From assembly GCA_902510965.1 (NCBI GenBank), contig CABXDM010000005.1, positions 1 through 44,545 on the forward strand: DNA of 44,545 nt. Reading direction: 5' to 3'. The translations under genes and the position numbers were made by a program. This document shows, piece by piece, positions 32,348 through 41,087 of the stretch (the first letter of the stretch is position 1; each line of letters begins with the position of its first letter). Source of the DNA: an uncultured Candidatus Actinomarina sp. GTDB taxonomy: Bacteria > Actinomycetota > Acidimicrobiia > Actinomarinales > Actinomarinaceae. The notes under the pieces were generated by a model that saw only the letters and a list, made by a program, of their open reading frames with translations, was not told the origin of the DNA and did no database searches.

Positions 32348-35300
32348 TTAAGGTGCAGGTGCTTCTCCACCAACAGGAGGTACTTCTCCACCACTAGGTG
32401 CAGGTGCAGGTGCAGGTGCAGGTGCAGGTGCAGGATCAGGATCAGGTGCAGGTGCTTCTCCACCAACAGGAGGTACTTCTCCACCACCCTGGTCTCCACC
32501 AACAGGAGGTACTTCTCCACCAGGAGGCACATTATCTTCTCCACCTACAGGAGGTACTTCTCCACCAGGAGGCACATTATCTTCTCCACCAGGAGGCACA
32601 TTATCTTCTCCACCAGGAGGCACTTCTCCACCTACAGGAGGTACTTCTCCACCAGGAGGAGGTACTTGTGAACAAGTAGGATCAGTAGGGTTTTCATCGC
32701 AATACTCTCCGGCAAATGCTACGAAATTATCTGTTTGGTTTTGAAATTCTTGAGCTTTATCAGTATCTCCCCAGAATCCTCCAGGGCTAGGAGGCGTCCC
32801 AGGAACAGTACCTTCTTCAGGAGGAGTTCCAAAAGCATCACCAGGTACATTTTGTTGCGTAAAACATAGTGGATCTTGAGGATTATCTACACAAAGTGTA
32901 TCTACGTCTTGTGGATTAAAGGCTTCAAATTCAACAATACCCTCATCTCCACCTGCAAACAATCCTGCTTCGGTTGGATTAGAATTTTGTTGACATTCTG
33001 GTTGGTTCACATTTACAGCATCATCACAATCAATTACTAAATAGTCATTGTGATTACCATATCTCTGAGAAGCTAATTCATCAGCACCCTCAATTGCGTT
33101 ATAGAAAACTCCCTGTTGAGCTAAATCAACATATGAATCATTGCTGAACATGTTTCCCAAGAACTCCCCTTTGTCCAAATTGCCTTCTCCGTAATAGTCT
33201 CTAAAACATTCTGGATGATTAGGATCTTGTTCACAAAAGTTAGGCTTTTCACCAACCTGAGCATTTGGATTTGGTGCAGCATATTGAGCTAATAAAGCAC
33301 CAGTTAGTGGACCTTGTAAACCACCAGTTTGTCCAAAGCTTGAATCACATTCAGGTGCTTCTGAAGCTTCATCGCAATATCCTGGAGCTACATATTCACC
33401 TCCTTGGAAAAGATCTGCAGGTCTGTAATTATCTCCACACTCTGTAGTTTCAGGATTTTCTTGACAGAATTCTGGAGGTGGACCTGTTAACTCCTGAGGA
33501 CCTCCATAAATATCAAACATATCATCTCTATCTAATGCAAGACCTGTTGCATCTCCAACATGTTGATGGAAAAAATCTCCTTGACCACTACACATTGCAT
33601 CGTCTGGGTACTGACTGCAATCTACGGGTTCCCAATTATCACCTAAAACATTTTCATCATAAACATGAAAAAATGCATATACAGCTTGGCTATTTCCACC
33701 CATACATTCAGGAGAATCTGGGCTATCTGCACAGAAAGAGTCGTCTTTAGGACCCCCACCAAAAATCATTTTTCCTGCATCGGTTCCACCTTCTAGACAA
33801 CCGTCAGGATTAGCTTCACAATATGCCCCTCCTGCATCAAAAGCATCACCTACAAATTCTGGACCACTTGCGCATTCAGGTAGCCATGTTTGTTCTGTAC
33901 AGTATTCTGGCTGTATATTATTTTCTGTAAACGTATATTCAAAACCCATTCCCTGAACCATGTCTTCAACAAAATGGTTTCCTGCAAAAGCCTGAGCTAA
34001 AAATTCTGGAGGAGGAGAACCAGCAGCACACACAGTATCATTTGGGTTATCGGCACAAAATGTTCCTTCAGCAAATTCATCTTGACCAGCATTAACAAAC
34101 ATATTTGCTGCAGCTAAGGCCATAGCTGAGGCAACGTCCCCTGTTTCAGCCAGTTCATTCACAGCATTGGTGTCAGCAGATATAAACTGCATCATTCCAT
34201 GTTGTGCTCTAAATCCGCCATTTTCATTATGATCAAAACCTAAATTTTGAAGAGAGTCATTTTCATGAGCTGAAGCAGCATCTGAAAAAGTATTAATAAA
34301 TTCTGACATAGGAGGAAGCTCTTGTGCGACACCATCAGTAGGAGCTTCCTGCCAATTTTCATTTATAAACTCTTGGACCACTTCTTCAGTAACAGCAATT
34401 TCTGCAACAGCTTCAGTCAATATTTGGACTGATTCAGTAATATCTTCTGGAGCTCCAGCTGCTGTAAGTAGTGTTTGAGCTAATTCCATTCTGTCCGTAT
34501 CACCTTCAGTAAATACGGCATTTGCCGCATTATCTGCTGTTAAATCTTTAGTACCATCTGCTAAATTTTCTTGAGTTTCTGCTTTACATGTATAGCTACA
34601 ATCACCTTCCATGTTTGAAACAAATTCATCGACTATTAATGCTACTGAAGATGAGTCCTCTTCCATCCATCCAGACCCCCCAGTGGTACCACTTCCAAGT
34701 TCTGTACCAGCTGTTTGTGAGACGGCAACAAGTACAGGGTTTCCATCAACATCAGGCAATAGCTCACTAAAAACAGCATCATCACTCTCTTCACCACCTT
34801 CTAACACAGTGCTAGTTGCAGAAAAAGTGGATACATCATATGCAAAAACTCCTTCTGTTCCATGAACAGAGAGTTCTGCTGTAGGGGTTACAATTTTTGC
34901 TAATGAGGCATTAAGACCTTCACTGACTATGTCATAGGCAATACTTCCAGAAATAACATCTACAGTTAGAACTCTCGCACCGGCCTCTTCGTCATAATCA
35001 AAACTTCTTATATTAACTACTGAATTTCCCCCCATCAACAATGAAGAACCATCCTCGAATGTCATTTGAGCTGTTCCATTATCAGCCGTTCGAACCTTTA
35101 CACCCATATCAAGACTTACAATTTCTGTAAGAACTTCCCAATCCGTTGAAGTGCTAGTAAGGATTCCCGTTGCTCCAATAAGAGGCTTAAGTAGAATCTG
35201 AGGAACGACCAGATCAGCCTCATTAAAAACTTCAACTTTACTTGGAGCAAATGTTGTTGTCGTACTAGTAGTAGTGGTTTCTTCTACTATTGTTGTAGTA

Positions 35301-35380
35301 GTAGTGTCATCACTACCGCCACACATTGAAACTATCATGGAGAGCATAATAAAACTGATTTTGAACTTTTTTATACTCAT
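32348..35380 (-). CDS. Secreted FecR-domain protein with multiple C-x8-C modules and a Pro/Gly-rich tail
   Basis: A very large exported protein (about 1010 aa from the preferred ATG MSIKKFKISF). The signal peptide ends in MIVSMCGGSDD, a possible lipoprotein site, followed by a Thr-rich linker (TTTTTIVEETTTTS). A FecR-type domain occupies about residues 75-200: VKVRTADNGTAQMTFEDGSSLLMGGNSVVNIRSF, then TAELSVHGTEGVFAYDV. An Ala/Glu-rich helical zone follows, then eleven Cys-pair modules, then a tail of GGEVPPVGGE units and an AP-run. The partner sigma factor/FecI-TonB system is absent, so a sensing role is unlikely. An adhesive or surface role is a guess. Converges with the ABC permease with a 3-base gap. 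The ATG choice among three in-frame options is uncertain. Confidence 0.8.
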   Translation of the reverse strand: MSIKKFKISFIMLSMIVSMCGGSDDTTTTTIVEETTTTSTTTTFAPSKVEVFNEADLVVPQILLKPLIGATGILTSTSTDWEVLTEIVSLDMGVKVRTADNGTAQMTFEDGSSLLMGGNSVVNIRSFDYDEEAGARVLTVDVISGSIAYDIVSEGLNASLAKIVTPTAELSVHGTEGVFAYDVSTFSATSTVLEGGEESDDAVFSELLPDVDGNPVLVAVSQTAGTELGSGTTGGSGWMEEDSSSVALIVDEFVSNMEGDCSYTCKAETQENLADGTKDLTADNAANAVFTEGDTDRMELAQTLLTAAGAPEDITESVQILTEAVAEIAVTEEVVQEFINENWQEAPTDGVAQELPPMSEFINTFSDAASAHENDSLQNLGFDHNENGGFRAQHGMMQFISADTNAVNELAETGDVASAMALAAANMFVNAGQDEFAEGTFCADNPNDTVCAAGSPPPEFLAQAFAGNHFVEDMVQGMGFEYTFTENNIQPEYCTEQTWLPECASGPEFVGDAFDAGGAYCEANPDGCLEGGTDAGKMIFGGGPKDDSFCADSPDSPECMGGNSQAVYAFFHVYDENVLGDNWEPVDCSQYPDDAMCSGQGDFFHQHVGDATGLALDRDDMFDIYGGPQELTGPPPEFCQENPETTECGDNYRPADLFQGGEYVAPGYCDEASEAPECDSSFGQTGGLQGPLTGALLAQYAAPNPNAQVGEKPNFCEQDPNHPECFRDYYGEGNLDKGEFLGNMFSNDSYVDLAQQGVFYNAIEGADELASQRYGNHNDYLVIDCDDAVNVNQPECQQNSNPTEAGLFAGGDEGIVEFEAFNPQDVDTLCVDNPQDPLCFTQQNVPGDAFGTPPEEGTVPGTPPSPGGFWGDTDKAQEFQNQTDNFVAFAGEYCDENPTDPTCSQVPPPGGEVPPVGGEVPPGGEDNVPPGGEDNVPPGGEVPPVGGEDNVPPGGEVPPVGGDQGGGEVPPVGGEAPAPDPDPAPAPAPAPAPAPSGGEVPPVGGEAPAP
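32351..32663 (-). repeat. Pro/Gly/Glu and Ala-Pro tandem repeats at the C-terminus of the FecR protein
   Basis: About 300 bases are built from 24-45-bp units such as CTCCACCAGGAGGCACATTA and a hexanucleotide run GCAGGT-GCAGGT that encodes Ala-Pro. The protein is GGEVPPVGGE / GGEDNVPPGGE repeated about eight times around an APAPAP block. The exact DNA repetition suggests slippage and probable length variation between cells; it is also a place where assemblies often fail. Confidence 0.9.
32667..34071 (-). repeat. Eleven degenerate C-x(6-10)-C modules in the FecR protein
   Basis: In protein order the pairs are CADNPNDTVC, CTEQTWLPEC, CEANPDGC, CADSPDSPEC, CSQYPDDAMC, CQENPETTEC, CDEASEAPEC, CEQDPNHPEC, CDDAVNVNQPEC, CVDNPQDPLC and CDENPTDPTC. 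Nine have exactly eight residues between the cysteines; the most frequent form is [FY]C-x2-NP-x2-PxC. They are separated by 25-60 variable residues rich in G, F and acidic residues. DNA identity between copies is low, unlike the C-terminal tail, so the modules are old and kept by selection, probably as disulfide loops. Confidence 0.8.
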
Positions 35381-35467
35381 GTAGTTCATAATATATGTAT
35401 AGCTTGAAGAATTCCTGTAATTCAATGATTATTTACTACTAATCATAAGGATAAGTAAAATAGACTC

Positions 35468-36766
35468 ATGAGTACTGAAAATATTATTAAAACATTAAGT
35501 AAACTTGTAAGCATCCAATCGATTAGTTCTGATGCTAATCATAAAGAGGATGTTTTAAAGTCGGCAGAGTATGTAAATGAGCTTTTCTCCAGCTTGGGTC
35601 TAGAAACAAAAATTGCCACCTCGGGAAATAGTCGCCCAGCAGTCCTGGCTCAAACAGACATAGACCCAACTAAAAAAACAATTTTACTTTATGCTCATCA
35701 CGATGTGCAGCCTGTTGGAGATATAGATAAATGGAAAAACGAACCGTTCACTCCCAAAGTTATAGATGGAAGATTATTTGGAAGAGGTTCAGGTGACAAC
35801 AAAGCTGGAGTCGTTGTTCATTATGAGGTAGCAAAGGCACTTATGGATGATCTTCCAGTTAATATCAAAATTTTTATTGAAGGAGAAGAAGAGATTGGGT
35901 CCCCATGTATGGCTGAGTTTTTAAATGAGTTTCAAGATGATTTAGAGGCAGATGTAATAGTAATTGCAGATTCTGGGAACATTAAAATTGGAACACCCAC
36001 GGTGACAACTTCTCTAAGAGGACTCGTAGATGGAATGATTGTTGTCGAACAGCCCATGAGAGCAGTTCATTCTGGTCTTGGTGGAGGTGTAGTTCCTGAT
36101 GCATTTATGGTACTTAGTAAAATAATCGCCTCATTTCATAATGAAAAAGGCGAGCTCCAAATTGAGGGACTAACCCCCAGTGATATGGAAGTATTAGAAC
36201 TTGAAGAAAATGACATAAAAGAAATCTTTGGCTCAGAGGATATTAATTTATTTGAACTAGAGAGTATTTCTAAGAGATTGTGGCTTGAGCCAGCTTTAAG
36301 CATCTTAGCTATTGATGCACCCTCAACCCAAGAAGCTGTTAATTTACTTATTCCAAATGCCAAAGCAAAGGTAAGTTTGAGATTACCACCTACTGAAAAT
36401 CCTGAACATGCAATGAAAATGCTTGAAGCACATATTATGAAAAATATTCCATGGGGTGCAAAAGTTAGTTTTATACCCGAAGCAATGGGCTCAGGTATTG
36501 TTGCAGATCCCAATAAAGAATTTACTAAAATATTAGTTAAAAACTTTGAAGAGGTTTGGAGTAACGATTCAGCATATATGGGTGTAGGTGGATCAATACC
36601 TTTCGCTAATGACTTTGTAGAAAAGTTTCCTAATGCAGAGTTGGTGCTTGTTGGAGCTGGAGATGAAGAAATGGGTAACGCCCATGCTCCGAATGAAAGT
36701 GTTCAAATTGAAGATATTGAAAATCTTATCAAAAGTTTAATAAAGACTTTAAAAGATTTTTCTTAA
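35468..36766 (+). CDS. M20-family metallopeptidase (dipeptidase/ArgE-DapE type)
   Basis: A 432-aa zinc peptidase. Metal and catalytic motifs are LLYAHHDVQPVGD (first His, Asp), LFGRGSGDNKAGVVVHY (bridging Asp), FIEGEEEIGSP (catalytic Glu-Glu) and ADSGN (metal Asp), with a C-terminal His in GNAHAPNES. The lid domain is at about residues 190-300. The HHDVQP...W form is typical of CNDP/PepV-like dipeptidases in the M20A/F group. It cleaves small peptides in the cytosol; the exact substrate is unknown. ATG at 35468 lies on the other strand 87 bases from the FecR protein start. Confidence 0.9.
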   Translation: MSTENIIKTLSKLVSIQSISSDANHKEDVLKSAEYVNELFSSLGLETKIATSGNSRPAVLAQTDIDPTKKTILLYAHHDVQPVGDIDKWKNEPFTPKVIDGRLFGRGSGDNKAGVVVHYEVAKALMDDLPVNIKIFIEGEEEIGSPCMAEFLNEFQDDLEADVIVIADSGNIKIGTPTVTTSLRGLVDGMIVVEQPMRAVHSGLGGGVVPDAFMVLSKIIASFHNEKGELQIEGLTPSDMEVLELEENDIKEIFGSEDINLFELESISKRLWLEPALSILAIDAPSTQEAVNLLIPNAKAKVSLRLPPTENPEHAMKMLEAHIMKNIPWGAKVSFIPEAMGSGIVADPNKEFTKILVKNFEEVWSNDSAYMGVGGSIPFANDFVEKFPNAELVLVGAGDEEMGNAHAPNESVQIEDIENLIKSLIKTLKDFS

Positions 36767-36797
36767 CTAGTTACCTTTTAAAAACTGGAGAATGTTT

Positions 36798-37832
36798 ATG
36801 GAAATCGGAATAGATTCATTTGCCAAAAAGACTCAAACCAATGAGGGTGGAGGTATTAGTGATAACGCACAAGCAATGAACGAATTAATTGAAAGAATAG
36901 TTCATGCTGATAAAGTGGGTCTCGATGTATTTGGTATTGGAGAACACCACAGAGAAGAGTTTTTAGATTCTGCAGCACACAATATTCTCTCAGCAGCAGC
37001 AGCTAAAACTGAAAATATAAGACTTACAAGTGCAGTAGCTGTTATTAGTGCAATGGATCCAGTCCGACTATTTCAAAACTATGCCACGCTTGATCTAATC
37101 TCGAATGGAAGAGCTGAAATCGTAGCTGGTAGAGGTTCTTTCACAGAAGCATTTCCACTTTTTGGTCTAGATTTTGCAGACTATGACAATCTCTATGTTG
37201 AAAAGCTAAATTTATTATTAAAAATTAGAGATGAAGAACAAGTTACATGGTCAGGTAATTTCCGGCCGTCATTAGAGAATCAAAAAATATACCCTAGACC
37301 CTTGCAGGAAAAATTACCTGTATGGGTTGGAGTCGGAGGAACACCTGCATCTTTTGTAAGAGCTGGTGAATTAGGATTACCTCTCATGGTTGCGGTTATT
37401 GGAGGAGAGACACATAGATTTAGACCGTTAGTCGACCTTTATTACGAAGCGGCAGAAAAAGCCGGTCACGATAAGTCATCTTTAAAAGTTGGGTTACATT
37501 CCCTAGGGTTTGTAGCTAACTCAAAAGAAGAAGCGATTGAAAAATACTATCCAGGTTATCAAGTATGGTTTAATCAAATTGGAAAAGAGCGTGGTTGGCC
37601 ACCCGTAACTATGGAGAGATTTGAGCAGCAAATAGGTGACCTAGGAGCATACGTTATTGGCAGTCCAGAGGAAGTAGCAGAAAAACTAGTTCGACACAGC
37701 AAAGCATTGGGTGGAATATCACGCTTTACTTTTCAGATTGATAATGCCGGACTTACTCATAAAGACTTACTGGACACCTACTCACTTATTGGTGAAAAAG
37801 TCAAGCCATTAGTAAAGTCAATAATTAACTAA
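36798..37832 (+). CDS. LLM-class flavin- or F420-dependent oxidoreductase
   Basis: A 344-aa luciferase-like TIM-barrel enzyme. The N-terminal MEIGIDSF strand, VFGIGEHHREEF, SAVAVISAMDPVRLFQNYATLDLISNGRAEIVAGRGSF and the C-terminal RFTFQIDNAGLTHKDLLDTYSLIGEKVKP are typical of the FMN/F420 LLM group (alkanal monooxygenase-like). The GRGSF loop would bind the flavin or F420 phosphate. Substrate unknown. The track start is ATG 36792, but TGGAG at 36785-36789 gives proper spacing only to ATG 36798. It follows the M20 gene after about 30 bases. Confidence 0.88.
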   Translation: MEIGIDSFAKKTQTNEGGGISDNAQAMNELIERIVHADKVGLDVFGIGEHHREEFLDSAAHNILSAAAAKTENIRLTSAVAVISAMDPVRLFQNYATLDLISNGRAEIVAGRGSFTEAFPLFGLDFADYDNLYVEKLNLLLKIRDEEQVTWSGNFRPSLENQKIYPRPLQEKLPVWVGVGGTPASFVRAGELGLPLMVAVIGGETHRFRPLVDLYYEAAEKAGHDKSSLKVGLHSLGFVANSKEEAIEKYYPGYQVWFNQIGKERGWPPVTMERFEQQIGDLGAYVIGSPEEVAEKLVRHSKALGGISRFTFQIDNAGLTHKDLLDTYSLIGEKVKPLVKSIIN

Positions 37833-37946
37833 ATTTTTAAAATATCTAATAAATCTATTAATGATTATTTAACATATTTCTCTACATGCAATACAAATTT
37901 TTTGTAAACTACCCTTAACAAATAAAAAATAGAGATAGGAAAATTT

Positions 37947-38570
37947 ATGGACACTTTCATGGATGAAATAAAAAATATTAAAATGCTAACAAGGGTAGTT
38001 GCAGTGGGGGTACTAGTTAACTTTGCAATTATCGCACTTCTACAAGGGCCAGAAGCAGTAGGTTTTGATCCAACTTTTGGAACAATTACAGCAATTCTCA
38101 ACTTTGTAATAGCATTCTGTACATCAGGTGTTCTTATGGGAATATATGTTGTATTTGATGTAAAAAAGACATTTGACTTAGCGCATATGCATAACGTATT
38201 GTTTGTCGCTGTTTGTGTTCAAATGATTTTTTCCTTAGGGGCAGTTTTTACTTACAATAGTGTATTTGAAAATGTTTTAACTGCAAGTCAAGTTGGTGCA
38301 ATTGGAGGATCGATCACTAATACTATATTTTTCCTATATGGTATGTATGCATACTTGTTAGTGACTAGAGATCATAACAACTTATTAAGCAGTAGAACCC
38401 AAACTGTCGGGAAGGTCTTTGCCGGAATCATAGTTCCAGTGCAAGTATTAACTTTATTTGGTTTAATACCAGCAGCAGTTTTCGCACCTCTCTTTGTTCT
38501 TGGTGGAGTTATTTTATACCCTCTACTTATGATTGGTATAGGGGATGCAATAGGAAACTATTCAGAATAA
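37947..38570 (+). CDS. Six-helix membrane protein, function unknown
   Basis: A 207-aa protein with about six helices at about residues 17-35, 45-70, 85-105, 115-140, 155-175 and 180-200. Features: acidic MDTFMDEIKN start, CTSGVLMGIYVVFDVKKTF, and SITNTIFFLYGMYAYLLVTRDHNN. No family is recognised. It has a fair ribosome site (AGATAGG) and is 15 bases upstream of the ABM-like gene, so both are likely one unit. Confidence 0.7.
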   Translation: MDTFMDEIKNIKMLTRVVAVGVLVNFAIIALLQGPEAVGFDPTFGTITAILNFVIAFCTSGVLMGIYVVFDVKKTFDLAHMHNVLFVAVCVQMIFSLGAVFTYNSVFENVLTASQVGAIGGSITNTIFFLYGMYAYLLVTRDHNNLLSSRTQTVGKVFAGIIVPVQVLTLFGLIPAAVFAPLFVLGGVILYPLLMIGIGDAIGNYSE

Positions 38571-38585
38571 ACAGAAGGGGTAAAT

Positions 38586-39221
38586 GTGTACTTTAGAATA
38601 ACTATTCCATCCTTACAAGATGACAAAAAAGATGAAGCAATCTCTTTTGTCAGAGACAAAGTGATGACTGAGTTTGACGGAACACCTGGCTTGCTTTCAA
38701 TGTCGGCTGCCATTACAGGAGAAGTTTCTGCAATAAATATGTCTGCATGGGAAAATAAAGAATCAAGCGAAGCAGCTGCAGAAAAGATTCAAGCGACCTT
38801 AGCCGAGGCAGCTTCTTTCATGGCCGCACCACCTATAATTTATGAGGGGGAAGCAGTATATGGAAATGTTTATAAAGGTATTACTGTGGGTGAGCAGAAA
38901 CCAAGTTATCTGAGACTAGTTGTAGGTGTTGCTAAAGACACTAACGCCGTCTTAAACTTTTTAAAAGAAAAAGTCGAACCTATTTATGAAGATTCAGATG
39001 GACTTCAAATAACAGGGGCAATCTTTGATGGCAATAGCGCAATAAGTTGGAATTTCTGGGATAGCAAAGAAGCCATGGATACAGCAGTTGAAAAATTACA
39101 ATCAGCTTTGGATAGCGAATCAGAGTCCAATTTATTTGATGGAGATACATTAGCATATATGGGTCCCGTGTTTGCAGCTAATCTATTTAGAGATTTTAAT
39201 GAAGGAGACTCCCCTTTATAG
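38586..39221 (+). CDS. Duplicated ABM-like alpha/beta-barrel protein
   Basis: A 211-aa soluble protein made of two similar ~95-residue halves. YFRITIPSLQDDKKDEAISF...FDGTPGLLSMS...AWENKESSE is echoed by YLRLVVGVAKDTNAVLNFLKEKVEPIYEDSDGLQITG...FWDSKEAMD. Each half has the beta-alpha-beta-beta layout with a conserved GL and W(E/D)(N/S)KE, as in antibiotic-biosynthesis-monooxygenase-like dimeric barrels. Fused halves could form the barrel within one chain. Activity unknown. The start is GTG at 38586 with GAAGGGG upstream; an ATG two bases earlier is out of frame. Confidence 0.7.
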   Translation: MYFRITIPSLQDDKKDEAISFVRDKVMTEFDGTPGLLSMSAAITGEVSAINMSAWENKESSEAAAEKIQATLAEAASFMAAPPIIYEGEAVYGNVYKGITVGEQKPSYLRLVVGVAKDTNAVLNFLKEKVEPIYEDSDGLQITGAIFDGNSAISWNFWDSKEAMDTAVEKLQSALDSESESNLFDGDTLAYMGPVFAANLFRDFNEGDSPL

Positions 39222-39223
39222 GC

Positions 39224-39400
39224 ATGGATGACCCCATAATTAAGAGATCCAAAACTCCGATGAAGTCAGAGAATTTGATAAAAAAGATTTCCTGAAGAGA
39301 TCTCTTTTATATTCCACAAAAACCACATGACATTTGTGTTGTTGGAGATGAAGATTATGTATCAATTCATACTGCCGGAGCCGACAAGTATGTCGATTAG
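39224..39400 (+). pseudogene. Small ORF interrupted by one in-frame TGA
   Basis: One frame runs from ATG (39224) through MDDPIIKRSKTPMKSENLIKKIS, a TGA at 39293-39295, then RDLFYIPQKPHDICVVGDED and a tail to TAG at 39398-39400. The part after TGA looks coding. The total would be 58 residues. A palindrome AAGAGATCTCTT immediately follows the TGA. Most likely a degraded small gene; selenocysteine is unlikely. It fills most of the 210-base gap between the ABM-like gene and the acyltransferase. Confidence 0.35.
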
Positions 39401-39431
39401 TAAAATATAAAACTCAATAGAATACGCTTAT

Positions 39432-40505
39432 ATGCCTAGCCAAAGAAGATATGATATTGATGCATTGCGGTCTATTGCAATGTTCCTACTTATTTTTTAT
39501 CATCTTGGAATATCTTTTACTTCTATTGCTCCATATATCATATTTGTTCAAAACAAACGAGTCACAGATAGTTTATGGATCATTCTCAGCTTGCTGAACA
39601 CCTGGAGAATCCCGCTTGTTTTTTTGATAGCAGGAATTGCCCTCCGATTATCTTTTCAAAAAAGAGGTAAATTTCAAATCTTAAAAGAAAGATTAAAAAT
39701 TTTGGGGCTTCCTTATATTTTTGGATCACTTACTTTTGGAGCTGCCTCTATCGCAATAGCTGCAACTTATTATGAGGGGTGGTCGAATGAATATCTGTGG
39801 TTAGGTGTGATTACAATTTTTGATGGAGTTCATCTATGGTTTTTAAAAAATATTCTTTTTTACTGCTTGTCACTTATTCCAATACTGAATCTAATTTCAA
39901 ATAAAGATTTGAAAGTAAATATTATTTCAAAACTTTTAAACAAACCTGCTGGGGTATTTGTGTTTTCTATCCCGGTAATCATAGAGGGACATTTGTTCAA
40001 CAATATAGACTATGCTTCATACGCAAACACCAGTCATGGTTTTGTCTTAGGATTCGTATGGTTTTTTACTGGTATTGTCCTTGTCTCTCAGGGTGATACT
40101 TTCTGGAATTCAAATAAAAGAAATTGGAAAATACATCTGTTTATAGGATTTGGTTTGTACTTCTATAGATTAATAAATAGTTTTGAAGGTGGTCTAGCCC
40201 TTGATAATCGCTTAATTGCATTTGAGTCATTTAATTTTATATTCGCAATGCTTGGATTGGGTGCGACCTATTTAAATAAGAATTCACCTCAGCTCACTTA
40301 TTACAAGACAGCTGTTTATCCGGTCTACATCGTACACCTACCTGTCCAGATGGCATTAATGTCTTACTTTGCAGATGTAAATATTCATCCAATTATTAAA
40401 CTCCCTCTTGTTCTATTCTTGATAGTTTTTTTAAGTTTGACGATTTACCATGCCATTAAAAATATTAAATTTTTAAGACCCTTATTTGGACTTAGAAACA
40501 AATAA
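39432..40505 (+). CDS. Acyltransferase family 3 membrane protein
   Basis: A 357-aa integral membrane protein with about ten helices. The start RRYDIDALRSIAMFLLIFYHLGI is the family signature (R..D.LR..A...V...H), and RIPLVFLIAGIALRLSFQKRGKFQILKERLKILGLPYIFG is the second conserved segment. Later landmarks are FDGVHLWFLKNILFYC and VYPVYIVHLPVQMALM. Such enzymes O-acetylate or succinylate glycans or lipids at the membrane. The acceptor is unknown. Next to it are a 41-aa membrane ORF and a PPOX gene on the same strand. Confidence 0.9.
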   Translation: MPSQRRYDIDALRSIAMFLLIFYHLGISFTSIAPYIIFVQNKRVTDSLWIILSLLNTWRIPLVFLIAGIALRLSFQKRGKFQILKERLKILGLPYIFGSLTFGAASIAIAATYYEGWSNEYLWLGVITIFDGVHLWFLKNILFYCLSLIPILNLISNKDLKVNIISKLLNKPAGVFVFSIPVIIEGHLFNNIDYASYANTSHGFVLGFVWFFTGIVLVSQGDTFWNSNKRNWKIHLFIGFGLYFYRLINSFEGGLALDNRLIAFESFNFIFAMLGLGATYLNKNSPQLTYYKTAVYPVYIVHLPVQMALMSYFADVNIHPIIKLPLVLFLIVFLSLTIYHAIKNIKFLRPLFGLRNK

Positions 40506-40515
40506 GGGGCCATTT

Positions 40516-40641
40516 ATGAATAACAGAATGTTAGTGAGAGTAATTATCATTACAGTGCTTCTTATTTACTTATTTGTGTCTGAGGGTTACTTGGCAAGAA
40601 GGCTCACACAACTACCTGAGCTACTATTAAATAATTTTTAA
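40516..40641 (+). CDS. Single-helix membrane peptide of 41 aa (too short for the ORF track)
   Basis: ATG at 40516 with AGGGG eight bases upstream opens MNNRMLVRVIIITVLLIYLF and continues to residue 41. One hydrophobic helix (about residues 6-21) is followed by a polar, Arg- and Leu-rich tail. It lies 10 bases after the acyltransferase and 14 before the PPOX gene, so it fits as a middle gene of the operon. Function unknown; no family recognised. Confidence 0.55.
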   Translation: MNNRMLVRVIIITVLLIYLFVSEGYLARRLTQLPELLLNNF

Positions 40642-40655
40642 CCTATGGTTGTCCT

Positions 40656-41024
40656 ATGAAATTAACTGATTTTTCAACTGTGCAGTACATTAACCTAATT
40701 ACCTACAGGCGAGACAACACTCCAGTATCGACAGCTGTTTGGGTTGTTGGGATCGAGGATGCTTTATATGTGACAACAGGTAAAGTCTCCGGAAAAGTTA
40801 AGCGAATTAGGAATAATGGGAAAGCAACGATTCACGAAACTAATCAGTCAGGTTTACAAAAACTTTCAGAGGACTTAGACCTCCAAGCAACAATTGTTGA
40901 AGATCAAGTAGAGAAGCAGAACGGTATAAAAGCAATAACTAAGAAATATGGTCTTATGGCAAAGATGATGATGCGAGGACCTGATGAGGGTAGAGCTATC
41001 ATCAAGCTGACCAACTCTAAATAA
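40656..41024 (+). CDS. PPOX-class split-barrel flavin/F420-binding protein
   Basis: A 122-aa protein with the pyridoxamine-phosphate-oxidase-like split barrel. NLITYRRDNTPVSTAVWVVGIEDALYVTTGKVSGKVKRIRNNGKATIHE is the typical cofactor-binding half, where the Lys/Arg pairs hold the phosphate. The IKLTNSK end is short. In Actinobacteria this group (TIGR03666-like) often binds F420, FMN or haem. Catalysis and substrate are not known. It is the last gene before the minus-strand terminator. Confidence 0.8.
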   Translation: MKLTDFSTVQYINLITYRRDNTPVSTAVWVVGIEDALYVTTGKVSGKVKRIRNNGKATIHETNQSGLQKLSEDLDLQATIVEDQVEKQNGIKAITKKYGLMAKMMMRGPDEGRAIIKLTNSK

Positions 41025-41053
41025 CACTAATTTCACAAGAATAATTTATTTGT

Positions 41054-41086
41054 GAAAAAAAAATCACAAACTTTATTTATTGTGAA
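41054..41086 (-). terminator. Terminator of the APC permease gene (minus strand)
   Basis: On the minus strand TCACAA-TAAATAAAGT-TTGTGA followed by nine T lies right after the permease stop. On the plus strand a matching TTCACAA...TTGTGAA hairpin (41030-41056) lacks a T-run. The two TCACAA/TTGTGA pairs flank the A-run, so the unit may work in both directions. Confidence 0.65.
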
Positions 41087-41087
41087 G

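Noticed and set aside
32398-33750. Several plus-strand ORFs opposite the FecR protein
   Set aside because: Shadow translations of a repeat-rich coding strand (runs of VQVQ, LLHQE), no start signals.
39293-39312. Selenocysteine at the in-frame TGA
   Set aside because: The palindrome after TGA is too short and close for a bacterial SECIS loop, the context has no redox motif, and no sel gene is seen.
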